NCBI GenBank assembly: GCA_022616435.1
Contig: JAKEET010000198.1
Location: forward strand, 1-38,063
Direction: 5' to 3'
DNA length: 38,063 bases
From: Gemmataceae bacterium
GTDB taxonomy: Bacteria > Planctomycetota > Planctomycetia > Gemmatales > Gemmataceae
Position 1 is the first letter of the stretch. Each line of letters opens with the position of its first letter. This document shows positions 8,191 to 15,897 of the stretch, piece after piece. A program made the translations under genes and the position numbers. The notes beneath the pieces are model-generated. The model did no database searches. It saw nothing but the letters and a program-made list of their open reading frames with translations, and had not been told where the DNA came from.

Positions 8191-9906
8191 ATGCGCTTCG
8201 CAATCCGATGCATCGTGTCGTGCGCCGCATTTGTGTTCGCGGCCGGAGCTTCTCTCCACGCTCAACCCAAACCCTCCTTCCTCTTCCGCGACGCCGCCCA
8301 GGAATCCGGCCTCTGGCCGCACGTCGGCGGCATCGCTGGCCACGGCACCGGCTGGGGCGACGTGGACGGCGACGGCTATCCGGACCTCTACGTCGGCACG
8401 TTCGGCGCCGAGCCGTACGGCTCCAAGGCGAACATGTTCTTTCGCAACGTCAAGGGCAAGTTTCAGCTCGATAATCAGAAACACCTGCAGATCGTCGGCC
8501 GGGCGAGCGGGGCCGTGTTTGCCGACTTCGACAACGACGGCGATCTCGATCTGTACGTGTCCAACCATGCCATCGATTGGAAACCGTACAAGCTGCCCCA
8601 CTTCAGCGCCCCCAACTTCCTGTTCCGCAACGACGGCGGCGGCAAGTTCACCGACGTCTCCGCGGGTTCCAACGCCTGCCCGACCGAGTTTCCCGCTCGG
8701 AGCGTCGCGGTGCTCGACTATGACGGCGACGGCCTGCTCGATCTGCTCGTGGGCGAGTGCTTCTTCCAGGGGGGCAAGAGCCGGTCGCGGCTGTTTCGCA
8801 ACCAGGGCGGCCTGAAGTTCGAGGATGCGTCGCGCGCCGCCGGCCTGCCGGAGAAGGTCACCGGCTTCGGCGTCGCGGCCGGCGACGTCAACGGCGACGG
8901 CTGGCCCGACGTCTTCCTCGCCGGCCGCTACAGCGGCAACCGCCTGTTCATCAACGACGGCCGGGGCAAGTTCATTGGGTTGCCGGCCGCGCACGCCAGC
9001 TTCGAATGGCAATACAAGGACACGCCGGACGACACGCCGTGCGGCGTCTGCTTCGGCGACGTGAATCGCGACGGCTTGCTCGACATCGTCATCGGCCAGC
9101 ATTACGATCGCCCCTGGAACAAGGGCGGCGAGCCGGTGCGGCTCTACCTCAACCGCGGCGTCGACCCCTCCTTGCCCCCCCTTCGCAAGGGGGGGACTGG
9201 GGGGTTGCCGCGCTTCGAGGACATCACCGAGAAGGCCGGGCTCCCGCGGCTCATGATGAAGGGCCCGCACGTGGAGATCCAGGATTTCGACAACGACGGC
9301 TGGCCGGACCTGTACGTGAGCATTATCTACTTCGCGGCCGGCAAGCCGCATCCGGTCATCTTCCGCAACCAGGGCGTGAAGGACGGGCTGCCGCGCTTCC
9401 ACACCGACGCGCTCGGCGTCAATGATTTTCCGACGGCCGAGGACCGGAAGCTGGCCGATGTGACCGCGTTCTTCAACAAGATGCAGCGTGAGCAAAAGGT
9501 GGTCTACATGGCCAACGGGCCGACGGCGGACTTCGACCGTGACGGCCGGCTCGACATGTTCCTGGGCAACTGGTGGGTCAAATCGCGGTCGCCGCTCCTG
9601 CGCAATGAGACGCCGGGCGGCAACTGGCTGCAGGTCGTCGTGCCGGGGGGCAAAGGGGTCAATCGCATGGGGATCGGCGCGGTGGTGCGCGTCTACGAAG
9701 CTGGAAAGCTGGGGCAGCCGGCCGCGCTGGTGGCCGCGCGCGAGATCAGCGTCGGCTACGGTTACGGTTCCGGGCAGGAAGCGATCGCTCACTTCGGCCT
9801 GGGCAAGCTGGATCGGTGCGACGTGGAGGTGGTGTTGCCGCACGGCAAGGGACGCGTGGAGCGGAGGGGAGTGATGGGGAATCAGCGTGTCTCAATCGGC
9901 GAGTGA
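8191..9906 (+). CDS. Secreted VCBS/FG-GAP repeat protein with C-terminal ASPIC/UnbV-like domain
   Basis: A 571-residue protein. The ATG at 8191 is preceded by TGGAGA and starts a good signal peptide (MRFAIRC... cleavage near LHA-Q). Repeated calcium-binding loops of integrin-like FG-GAP/VCBS blades are seen: DVDGDGYPDLY, DFDNDGDLDLY, DYDGDGLLDLL, DVNGDGWPDVF, DVNRDGLLDIV, DFDNDGWPDLY and DFDRDGRLDMF. The end (GGNWLQVVVPGGKGVNRMGIGAVVRV...) matches the ASPIC/UnbV domain that follows such repeats. It probably forms an extracellular seven-bladed propeller. A short Pro/Gly-rich stretch, PSLPPLRKGGTGG, interrupts the protein where DNA positions 9167-9207 form a palindromic repeat (listed separately). 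Substrate or partner unknown. Confidence 0.88.
   Translation: MRFAIRCIVSCAAFVFAAGASLHAQPKPSFLFRDAAQESGLWPHVGGIAGHGTGWGDVDGDGYPDLYVGTFGAEPYGSKANMFFRNVKGKFQLDNQKHLQIVGRASGAVFADFDNDGDLDLYVSNHAIDWKPYKLPHFSAPNFLFRNDGGGKFTDVSAGSNACPTEFPARSVAVLDYDGDGLLDLLVGECFFQGGKSRSRLFRNQGGLKFEDASRAAGLPEKVTGFGVAAGDVNGDGWPDVFLAGRYSGNRLFINDGRGKFIGLPAAHASFEWQYKDTPDDTPCGVCFGDVNRDGLLDIVIGQHYDRPWNKGGEPVRLYLNRGVDPSLPPLRKGGTGGLPRFEDITEKAGLPRLMMKGPHVEIQDFDNDGWPDLYVSIIYFAAGKPHPVIFRNQGVKDGLPRFHTDALGVNDFPTAEDRKLADVTAFFNKMQREQKVVYMANGPTADFDRDGRLDMFLGNWWVKSRSPLLRNETPGGNWLQVVVPGGKGVNRMGIGAVVRVYEAGKLGQPAALVAAREISVGYGYGSGQEAIAHFGLGKLDRCDVEVVLPHGKGRVERRGVMGNQRVSIGE
9167..9207. repeat. Palindromic repeat inserted in frame inside a coding region
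   Basis: A perfect 9-bp stem (CCCCCCCTT at 9175-9183, AAGGGGGGG at 9187-9195, CGC loop), followed by a further G-run. It is translated in frame as PSLPPLRKGGTGG between NRGVD and LPRFEDITEK, which looks like an insertion relative to the surrounding repeat pattern. The same C-run/TTCGC/G-run type of palindrome is known as a dispersed repeat in other bacteria. Confidence 0.7.
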
Positions 9907-9965
9907 CGACGATGAAACACCCGTTTGAGCCGGCCGTGTGACCCTTTCGATAGCCCCCGATTGTT

Positions 9966-9999
9966 GAAGGCTCCATCGCCATGAAGGCTACGTCGCCAT
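9966..9999. repeat. 17-bp imperfect tandem duplication
   Basis: GAAGGCTCCATCGCCAT is followed directly by GAAGGCTACGTCGCCAT (15 of 17 identical). It sits in the short gap before the propeller remnant. Confidence 0.6.
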
Positions 10000-10118
10000 A
10001 TCGTAGGCGAGGACACACCTTGCCCGACGAGTTCACCGCCTCGCCCGCCATCTCCAGCGGCCGCATCTACTTGCGCGGCTTCCGGGCGTTGTACGCGATC
10101 AGCGAAGGCGGCAAGTAG
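9981..10118 (+). pseudogene. C-terminal remnant of a PQQ-type beta-propeller protein
   Basis: A 45-codon open frame ends in DEFTASPAISSGRIYLRG followed by FRALYAISEGGK and a stop. This closely resembles the final blade of secreted PQQ-like (BamB-type) propeller proteins, which commonly end in ..SPAI..GRIYLRG...LY.I. No upstream blades are present: before about 10020 the frame encodes only an unrelated MKATSPYRRRG segment partly made of a 17-bp tandem duplication. I take it as the leftover 3' end of a deleted gene. It ends 15 nt before the ceramidase start. Confidence 0.5.
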
Positions 10119-10133
10119 AGCGTGGAGCACGGC

Positions 10134-11501
10134 ATGAAGTCCATCACGGTGTGCCTGGTGGCGTTGAGCGCCGCCGGCCTGGCCGCGTCAGCGCGTGGCC
10201 AGGAGGCGACCTGGAAAGCCGGCGTGGCCAAGGCGATCGTCACCCCGGACAAGGGCGTCTGGCTCGCGGGCTACGGCACGAAGCGGCCGCCGGACGGCAA
10301 GCTGCACGAACTGTGGATGAAAGCGCTCGCCCTGGAAGATCCCAACGGGAATCGCGTCGTGCTGGTGACCAGCGACTTCCAGGGCATTCCCAAGGAGATG
10401 AGCGACCGCGTCTTCGAACGGCTTCACAAGCAACTGAAGCTGGACCGCCGGCAGGTGATGATCACGTTCTCGCACAACCATTGCGGCCCGCGGCTCGGCC
10501 TCGACCTGGTCGATTACTATCCCGTCGAAGCGGAGCAGGTCCGCCTCGTGGACGAGTACACGGCGCTCATGGAGAAAAAGCTTGTCGAGATGATCGCCGA
10601 CTCGCTCAAGAAGTTGGTTCCGGCGACCCTGGCGGTCGGCCAAGGGCGGACCACCTTCGCGGTCAATCGCCGCAACAACCGCGAGGCCGACGTGCCGATG
10701 CTGCTCGCCAGGGGCGAGCCGCTGAAAGGGCCGGTCGATCACGCCGTGCCGGTGCTGACCATCCGCGGCCCCGACAAGAAGCTGATGGCCATCGTCTTCG
10801 GTTACGCCTGCCATCCGACCACGCTCAGCTTCACGACATGGTGCGGCGACTATCCCGGTTTCGCCCAGATCGCCCTGGAGAACAACCATCCCGGCGCGTC
10901 GGCGATGTTCGTCAACACCTGCGGCGGCGATCAGAATCCGCTCCCGCGCCGCAAGCTCGAGCTGTGCGAGAAGTACGGCCACATGCTCGCCGACGCCGTC
11001 GAGAAGGCGCTCCAGCGGCCGATGAAATCCGTCGCGCCCGGCCTGCGGACGGCGTTCGCGTATGTCGACCTCACGTATGACAAGGTGATCACGCGCGCAG
11101 AGCTGCAAGCCTTCACCAGGGACCAGAACGCCATCCGCAAACGCTGGGCGGAGCGGATGCTCAAGAAGCTCGACGGGGGCGCGAAGTTCGCGCCGACCTA
11201 TCCCTATCCGCTGCACGCCTGGCGGCTCGGGCCGGAGATGCTGATGATCGGCATGGGCGCCGAAACCGTCGTGGACTACGGGCTGCGCTTCAAGGCGAAG
11301 TACGGCCCGGGCACCTGGGTGCTCGGCTATGCCGACGACGTGATCGCGTACATTCCGTCGCGGCGCGTGTGGCTGGAAGGCGGTTACGAAGGCGGGCCGA
11401 ACCTCTACGAATACGGCCGGCCGGCGCTGCGCTGGGCCGGCGATGTCGAGGAACGCATCGCCGACGCGGTCCACAGGCTGGTGCAATCGGTGACCAGGTA
11501 A
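10134..11501 (+). CDS. Secreted neutral/alkaline ceramidase-like protein
   Basis: A 455-residue protein. The ATG at 10134 has GGAG 6 nt upstream and is preferred over the GTG at 10122. The signal peptide MKSITVCLVALSAAGLAASA is followed by mature GQEATW. The body matches the neutral/alkaline non-lysosomal ceramidase N-terminal family: KAIVTPDKGVWLAGYG near the start, TSDFQGIP, the metal-binding-type FSHNHCGPR (about residue 120), and YACHPTTL (about 228) with NTCGGDQNP. This family hydrolyses N-acyl linkages of ceramides, but many planctomycete members are uncharacterised and the substrate may differ. It is shorter than classical ceramidases (about 650-700) and lacks their C-terminal domain. 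No obvious operon partner. Confidence 0.85.
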   Translation: MKSITVCLVALSAAGLAASARGQEATWKAGVAKAIVTPDKGVWLAGYGTKRPPDGKLHELWMKALALEDPNGNRVVLVTSDFQGIPKEMSDRVFERLHKQLKLDRRQVMITFSHNHCGPRLGLDLVDYYPVEAEQVRLVDEYTALMEKKLVEMIADSLKKLVPATLAVGQGRTTFAVNRRNNREADVPMLLARGEPLKGPVDHAVPVLTIRGPDKKLMAIVFGYACHPTTLSFTTWCGDYPGFAQIALENNHPGASAMFVNTCGGDQNPLPRRKLELCEKYGHMLADAVEKALQRPMKSVAPGLRTAFAYVDLTYDKVITRAELQAFTRDQNAIRKRWAERMLKKLDGGAKFAPTYPYPLHAWRLGPEMLMIGMGAETVVDYGLRFKAKYGPGTWVLGYADDVIAYIPSRRVWLEGGYEGGPNLYEYGRPALRWAGDVEERIADAVHRLVQSVTR

Positions 11502-11551
11502 CGGCGACCAAACGACACGGCTACTGTCGCCATGTCTGCCGCCTTTCCAGT

Positions 11552-11992
11552 TCAACGTGGGAAGGAATCCTCCTTCAGCTCCTCTTCTTCCTCGGCCTCG
11601 CTCTCGAGATTGGCCAGTCGTCCCAAAAGCGCCAGGCCGCCGGTGATCGCCGCCAGGCTGACCACGCCCGCGACAACCCAGATCGCCAGCGACACCGTGA
11701 ACACCTGATCGGAGCCCCGGACGACGATGAAGCACGTCACCGTCCCGGCCGCAATCATCACGACCATCGGCACCAACAGCGCCATCCGCGCGGCCATGCG
11801 GCTACGATCGTCGTCCACGGGCAGCGGCTGGCCCTGTTCCAGCGCCTTCATGTGCTCCTCGTGGCTCAGCTCGCACTTGCGCAGATGGGCGCGCAACAGC
11901 TGCGGCACGATGACCATCAGCGTGCACAGAACCATCAGGACCATGACCAGGATTGTCAATTCGCCACTGTGAGTTTCGATAATGGTTCCCAT
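11552..11992 (-). CDS. Small integral membrane protein of unknown function
   Basis: A 146-residue protein with three hydrophobic segments at about 12-33, 69-91 and 97-121. The loop after the first carries SHEEHMKALEQGQPLP, a pattern (HEE.MKALE.G.P.P) seen in small uncharacterised bacterial membrane proteins. The tail is strongly acidic (ESEAEEEEELKED). No clear Shine-Dalgarno is seen before the ATG at 11992. It is convergent with the ceramidase gene (50 bp apart) and lies 153 bp downstream of ATP sulfurylase on the same strand, separated by a strong hairpin. I cannot assign a function. Confidence 0.7.
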   Translation of the reverse strand: MGTIIETHSGELTILVMVLMVLCTLMVIVPQLLRAHLRKCELSHEEHMKALEQGQPLPVDDDRSRMAARMALLVPMVVMIAAGTVTCFIVVRGSDQVFTVSLAIWVVAGVVSLAAITGGLALLGRLANLESEAEEEEELKEDSFPR

Positions 11993-12028
11993 TCGGATCG
12001 CCCCGGGGCGGGCAAGGATTCCTCGCCG

Positions 12029-12054
12029 GTGTTCCTCGCCGGTGTTCCTCCCTC
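12029..12054. repeat. 13-bp perfect tandem repeat
   Basis: CTCGCCGGTGTTC occurs twice back to back in the gap between ATP sulfurylase and the small membrane protein gene. Confidence 0.6.
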
Positions 12055-12084
12055 CAATCTACCTCAAGGCAGTGCGGTTGCAAT

Positions 12085-12139
12085 GCCGCTTGCGGCCTGC
12101 GTTCGCGCTCCCACTGTCGAACGCCAAGCCGCAAGCGGC
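12085..12139. repeat. Long hairpin downstream of sat (family A copy 1)
   Basis: Perfect 12-bp arms GCCGCTTGCGGC (12085-12096) and GCCGCAAGCGGC (12128-12139), with a nested 7-bp pair GCGTTCG/CGAACGC (12099-12105, 12118-12124). It lies just 3' of the sat stop and may act as a terminator. A near-identical 12-bp arm occurs in the sat leader. Confidence 0.75.
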
Positions 12140-12145
12140 GATCAG

Positions 12146-13405
12146 TCAACTTGCCTTCATGCGCTCGATGAGAATCTGCGCGGTCTCCGGCCGCATGATG
12201 CGCGGATCGGGGAGCTGGCCGGCGCGGAGCTTCTCGCGCAGCTCGCGGCCGGAGATCGAGACTTGCTTGAAGCCCTTCGGCCCGTACTCGTCCACCAGGC
12301 CGACGCGGCCCAGCTCTTCGTAGAAGGCCGCGAAGCCGACTTTGACCGGCTGGATCAGCAGCTCTCCCTTCAGCTCGTCGAACTTGCGCTGAGCGGCGAG
12401 GCCGTCCCAGATGTCCTTGCCGTCGTCGTACGGGGCGTCGGCGTGCTTGCGGCCGATGATGATGTCGGTGAACCCGAAGTTCTGCCGGTAGATGCCGTGC
12501 ATGATGGCTTCCTTCGGGCCGCCGTAGAACATCTTGATGTCGAGGCCGAGGAGGATCAGGTGGTCGTAGAACGAATAGCCGGCCTTGTTCCACAGCTCGG
12601 CGTCGAGGTCGCCGTCGCCGAGGGCTTTGTTGTCGATGAGGGCCTTGTAGGTGCGCATGCGGGCCGGGGCATCTACGTCGTCGCCCTTGGTTTCGCCGAT
12701 GAGTGGATTGAGGACGGCGCCGGTGAAGTGGCCGGCGCGGGTGAGGCGCTCCATGCCGGCCACCAGCGCGTATTCGTGGGCGCGGTGCAGCGGATTGCGC
12801 GTCTGAAACGCCACGACCCGCTTCCAGCCGCGCTTCTGGAACAAGGCCCGCGTCTCGCGCGGCGTCAGGACATACTGACCGTACTCGGGATGCTTCGGCT
12901 GCGGCAGAACGCGCACCTCGCCGCCGAGCAGCATGTCGCGCTCGTCCTTCATCACCATGTGGCCGCCGGGATGATCCGTGCGCTCGGTGCTGTAGACGCC
13001 TTTGATGTAGCGCAGCTTTTCCCAGGGAAACACGTCGGAGATTTTCAGCGTGCCGACAATCTCGTTCTTGCTGTTGGTGAGCCCGACCGTTTCCCCGGAC
13101 TTCAGCGTGCCGGCGAGCGCCTTGTCCACCGGGAAGCTGATCGGAATCGTCCAGGCGTAGGCCTTGCCGCTATGGACGATGACTTCCTCGTCGAGCACCT
13201 TGTTGAAGGTTGCTTGATCCATCGGACCGGTCAACGGACTCAGGCCGCCGTCGCCGAAGCGATACAGGCTCGACAAATCGGCGTCGCTGACCGGCACCTT
13301 CTTCAGGCCGGCGGCTTGCTTGGCGAAATCGCCGCGCTCGGCGGCGGGGACGGAACGGTCGACGGGCTCGGTCAAACCTCCGTGCGGTGCGATCAGGTCC
13401 GGCAT
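12146..13405 (-). CDS. sat: Sulfate adenylyltransferase (ATP sulfurylase)
   Basis: A 419-residue protein. The ATG at 13405 has AAGGAG 8 nt upstream, so the longer in-frame reading to 13591 is rejected. It makes adenosine 5'-phosphosulfate from ATP and sulfate, the first step of sulfate activation, in the cytoplasm. The ATP-binding motif QTRNPLHRAHE is at about 201-211, followed by NPLIGETKGDD and the later IIGRKHADAP segment; the PUA-like N-terminal part ends near YIKGVYSTERTDHPGG. Length fits the homo-oligomeric single-domain enzyme, with no fused APS kinase. No reductase or APS kinase gene is adjacent, so whether it serves assimilation cannot be told here. Both flanks carry the same type of 12-bp-armed palindrome. 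Confidence 0.95.
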   Translation of the reverse strand: MPDLIAPHGGLTEPVDRSVPAAERGDFAKQAAGLKKVPVSDADLSSLYRFGDGGLSPLTGPMDQATFNKVLDEEVIVHSGKAYAWTIPISFPVDKALAGTLKSGETVGLTNSKNEIVGTLKISDVFPWEKLRYIKGVYSTERTDHPGGHMVMKDERDMLLGGEVRVLPQPKHPEYGQYVLTPRETRALFQKRGWKRVVAFQTRNPLHRAHEYALVAGMERLTRAGHFTGAVLNPLIGETKGDDVDAPARMRTYKALIDNKALGDGDLDAELWNKAGYSFYDHLILLGLDIKMFYGGPKEAIMHGIYRQNFGFTDIIIGRKHADAPYDDGKDIWDGLAAQRKFDELKGELLIQPVKVGFAAFYEELGRVGLVDEYGPKGFKQVSISGRELREKLRAGQLPDPRIMRPETAQILIERMKAS

Positions 13406-13431
13406 GCGACAATCTCCTTGGAAAAACAAAC

Positions 13432-13463
13432 GCCGCTTGCCGCCGACGTTCGCGGCAAGCGGC
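13432..13463. repeat. Hairpin in the sat leader (family A copy 2)
   Basis: Perfect 12-bp arms GCCGCTTGCCGC (13432-13443) and GCGGCAAGCGGC (13452-13463) around an 8-nt loop. It ends 27 nt before the sat ATG and would fold in the sat mRNA leader. It shares its core with the hairpin at 12085-12139, differing by one base per arm. Confidence 0.7.
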
Positions 13464-13499
13464 TGATCCTTGAAAAGAAAATTGGCCATTTCGGCAGCA

Positions 13500-14120
13500 T
13501 CACGATTCGTCGTTGCTGCTTTCCGCCACGACTGCAAGGACATCCCGGCACGGGAGCTTGAAGCCGGGCAGAAGTTTGGTCTCCAATGCACTGTCGGGAC
13601 CGAACGTGTTTTCCGTCCATCGCGAGCGGCCGCGCCGCAAGGCCATCACTTGCTGCAGTTTCGCATCCACGATCCAGTACTCCTTAACGCCCAGTGACCA
13701 GTATTCGTCGCGCTTTTCGACGTAGTCGCGATCCCTGGATCTTTCGGAAACCACTTCGACGGCCAGGTCTGGGATCCAGCGTCGCCACACCGTGCGATTC
13801 CTGGGGCCGCGCGGCTTGGTCAAATACACGGAGATATCGGGATGGCGTTCGCTATCCCAATCGAAAACCAAGAGCTTGCAGTCGGCGCCGCTCAGGATCG
13901 CGTGAATGGCGCCGGGATGGGCGGCATCGTAGCGCCACAGCGGTCGCATGATCGCGACGATTTGCATCGCATGAAGGTAGTTCGCGACTTCCGACACGAC
14001 GATGTACCCCCTGGCCAGCTCGTACACGTAGCCCGGTTCGGTCTCGGCGAATTCAAATGCTCGCAACGACATCTTGCGCCCGTGATGTTGTGGGCCAATC
14101 TTGGTCTTCGCGATGATCAT
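13500..14120 (-). CDS. Uma2 family (DUF820) putative restriction endonuclease-like protein
   Basis: A 206-residue protein if started at the ATG at 14120 (a TTG at 14135 is also in frame). The fold signature of the Uma2/PD-(D/E)XK family is visible: YELARGYIVV near residue 35, HPDISVYL (about 95), PDLAVEVVSERSRDRDYVEKRDEY with the E.V and K positions of the PD-(D/E)XK core, and GVKEYWIVDAKLQQV. Such genes occur in many copies in planctomycetes and cyanobacteria, and their biological role is not established. It lies between the molybdenum-hydroxylase small subunit and sat on the same strand, in the place where a large subunit would often be. Confidence 0.85.
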   Translation of the reverse strand: MIIAKTKIGPQHHGRKMSLRAFEFAETEPGYVYELARGYIVVSEVANYLHAMQIVAIMRPLWRYDAAHPGAIHAILSGADCKLLVFDWDSERHPDISVYLTKPRGPRNRTVWRRWIPDLAVEVVSERSRDRDYVEKRDEYWSLGVKEYWIVDAKLQQVMALRRGRSRWTENTFGPDSALETKLLPGFKLPCRDVLAVVAESSNDES

Positions 14121-14187
14121 GGCGGAATGGTCCAAACCTTCAAGGATCGGTGGGTCGCGTCTGGAATATAGCGGCCGGCCGCGAGTT

Positions 14188-14658
14188 TCACAAGGCTTTG
14201 GCCGCGTCCAGCACCGCGCGGATGATCTTGTCGTATCCCGTGCACCGGCACAGGTTGCCCGCCAGCCAGTGGCGCACCTGGTGCTCGGTCGGCTTGGGAT
14301 TCTGGTCGAGAAGCGCCTTGGCCGCGACGAGAAATCCCGGCGTGCAGATGCCGCATTGCAAGGCGGCGTGCTCGAGAAATTTCTGCTGAAGCGGGTGCAA
14401 TCCCTGCGGCGTCGCCAGGCCTTCCACCGTCTGCACCGCGCGGCCTTCGACTTCCGCCGCCATCACCAGGCAGGAATTGACAAGCCGGCCGTCGAGCAGC
14501 ACGTTGCAAGCGCCGCAGTTGCCGTTGTTGCAACCCTCCTTGGCGCCGGTCAGGCGCAGCTCGTCGCGCAGCGCTTCGAGCAGGCTTTGCCGCGGCTCGC
14601 ACAGGAAATCGGTTTCCTTGCCGTTGATCGTGCAGGTGACGTGGAGTTTCTTCTTCAC
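14188..14658 (-). CDS. Molybdenum hydroxylase small subunit, two [2Fe-2S] clusters (CoxS/xanthine dehydrogenase type)
   Basis: A 156-residue protein starting with GTG at 14658, with AAGGGA 9 nt upstream inside the end of the previous gene. The plant-ferredoxin-type cluster motif GCNNGNCGACNVLLDG (about 43-58) and the second cluster motif CGICTPG...CRCTGYDKI (about 102-144) are both complete. In this family it passes electrons from the molybdopterin subunit to the FAD subunit. It follows the FAD subunit with only 3 nt between, so the two are translationally linked. No large molybdopterin-binding subunit is found in the window. Confidence 0.93.
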   Translation of the reverse strand: MKKKLHVTCTINGKETDFLCEPRQSLLEALRDELRLTGAKEGCNNGNCGACNVLLDGRLVNSCLVMAAEVEGRAVQTVEGLATPQGLHPLQQKFLEHAALQCGICTPGFLVAAKALLDQNPKPTEHQVRHWLAGNLCRCTGYDKIIRAVLDAAKAL

Positions 14659-14661
14659 GAG

Positions 14662-15537
14662 TTACATCCCTTTCGCACGTTGGATGGCAATATTCAAGGC
14701 GCGCTTGACGAGCACGCCGACGAGATGCCGTCGATAGTCGGCGTCGCCGCGCATGTCGGTGATCGGCTTGGCGGCCGCCCGGGCGGCGCTCGCGGATTTG
14801 TCGATCAGGGCGTCGTTCAAGACGCCATCCACAAGCGCGGCCCCGGCTTCCGGGACCAAGAGCGGCGTCGGCGCGACGGCGGCGAGGGCGACCCGCGCCG
14901 CGGTGCATTTCGATTTCGCCGCGTCGAGCACCACCGAGACCCCGGCCCCGGCGACGGCGATGTCCATCTCGTTGCGCGGAATGAAACGCAGGTAGGCGGC
15001 GCCGGAATTCGGCTTGGGCGGCGGGAACTTGATGCCGACCAGCAGCTCGCCTTTGCCCAGCGCGTTCTTCCCCGGCGCCGTGCAGAACTTCTCGACCGGC
15101 AGCTCGCGCGTCCCCGCCGGCCCGGCGATGACGCACACGCCTTCGAGCGCGATCATCGGCGGGATCGAATCGGCGGCCGGCGACGCATTGCACAGGTTGC
15201 CGCCCAGCGTGGCGCGACTTTGAATCTGGATGCCGCCGATCAGCGCCGCCGCGTCGATCAGCCCCGGATACAGCATGGCGATCTCTTGGTGCTCGTAGAT
15301 GCGATAACACGGCACGGCGGCGCCGACGACCAAGCCCTTCTTGGCGTCGTAGCTCAGCTCGTTCACCTCGGGGATGCGCTTGATGTCCAGGAGGACATCG
15401 GCGGCGCGGCGATGTTCGCGCAATTGCACGATGATGTCGGTGCCGCCGGCCAGGATCTTGGCCTGCTCGCCGTGCTTGCTCAGAAGGGCCACCGCTTCGG
15501 CTATGGTTTTGGGGGCGGCGAAGTCGAAGTCTTTCAA
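14662..15537 (-). CDS. Molybdenum hydroxylase medium subunit, FAD-binding (CoxM/xanthine dehydrogenase type)
   Basis: A 291-residue protein starting with TTG at 15537, chosen because AGGAG lies 9 nt upstream. The FAD-binding motifs of the PCMH-type fold are seen: ILAGGTDIIVQLRE (about 28-41) and TLGGNLCNASPAADSIPP (about 109-126). The CO-dehydrogenase flavoprotein C-terminal domain follows. It would accept electrons from the iron-sulfur subunit encoded next. Gene order M-S is normal for this family, but a third gene for the catalytic large subunit is expected after S and is absent here. Confidence 0.93.
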   Translation of the reverse strand: MKDFDFAAPKTIAEAVALLSKHGEQAKILAGGTDIIVQLREHRRAADVLLDIKRIPEVNELSYDAKKGLVVGAAVPCYRIYEHQEIAMLYPGLIDAAALIGGIQIQSRATLGGNLCNASPAADSIPPMIALEGVCVIAGPAGTRELPVEKFCTAPGKNALGKGELLVGIKFPPPKPNSGAAYLRFIPRNEMDIAVAGAGVSVVLDAAKSKCTAARVALAAVAPTPLLVPEAGAALVDGVLNDALIDKSASAARAAAKPITDMRGDADYRRHLVGVLVKRALNIAIQRAKGM

Positions 15538-15554
15538 GGTGGAATACTCCTGCC

Positions 15555-15868
15555 TTAGAAGCTGATGACGTTACCATCCTTGTCCAAAAGCACGGCGCGT
15601 TCGAACCAATCATCCGGAAGCTCTACCGTTCCTGCGGGCCTGCGGGATCACCGTCGCCGTCGACGCGAAACTTGCCATTGAGATTGAACAACACTCTGCG
15701 CCCACATCCGGGGCAGCGCCCGATCAGCCCCGCGCCCGACTCCCAGGCGGCCACACCTTGGTCATACAGCGCTCGGTCAACGAATTCGAGCCGGAAATCG
15801 ATGAACCAAATCTGGAAGCCGCAGCCGGGCCAGGGGCATAGCAGTTCGAGGAAGCTCGCGTGTGGCAT
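15555..15868 (-). pseudogene. Frameshifted small zinc-ribbon protein (paralogue of the upstream gene)
   Basis: The first frame from the ATG at 15868 gives 81 residues with CPWPGCG and RCPGCGRRVLF, then ends PAGPQER-stop at 15623. A -1 shifted frame overlapping that end continues with AGTVELPDDWFERAVLLD and ends KDGNVISF-stop at 15555-15557. The upstream paralogue (15898-16287) has the matching order CPWPDCG, RCPGCRRYVLYGYE, then VLPDDWEKTARIAL in one frame. So a single gene has been split by a one-base loss (or two-base gain) near 15630-15650. Its N-terminus is also about 30 residues shorter than the paralogue, with an in-frame TGA just before the ATG. Two Cys pairs suggest zinc binding; function unknown. 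The shift could be a sequencing error. Confidence 0.7.
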
Positions 15869-15897
15869 GAGGATTCAGAGGATTGACTGGACGAACC

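Noticed and set aside
13406..13591. Longer start for ATP sulfurylase
   Set aside because: The extension crosses a hairpin and overlaps the Uma2 gene; AAGGAG lies correctly before the ATG at 13405.
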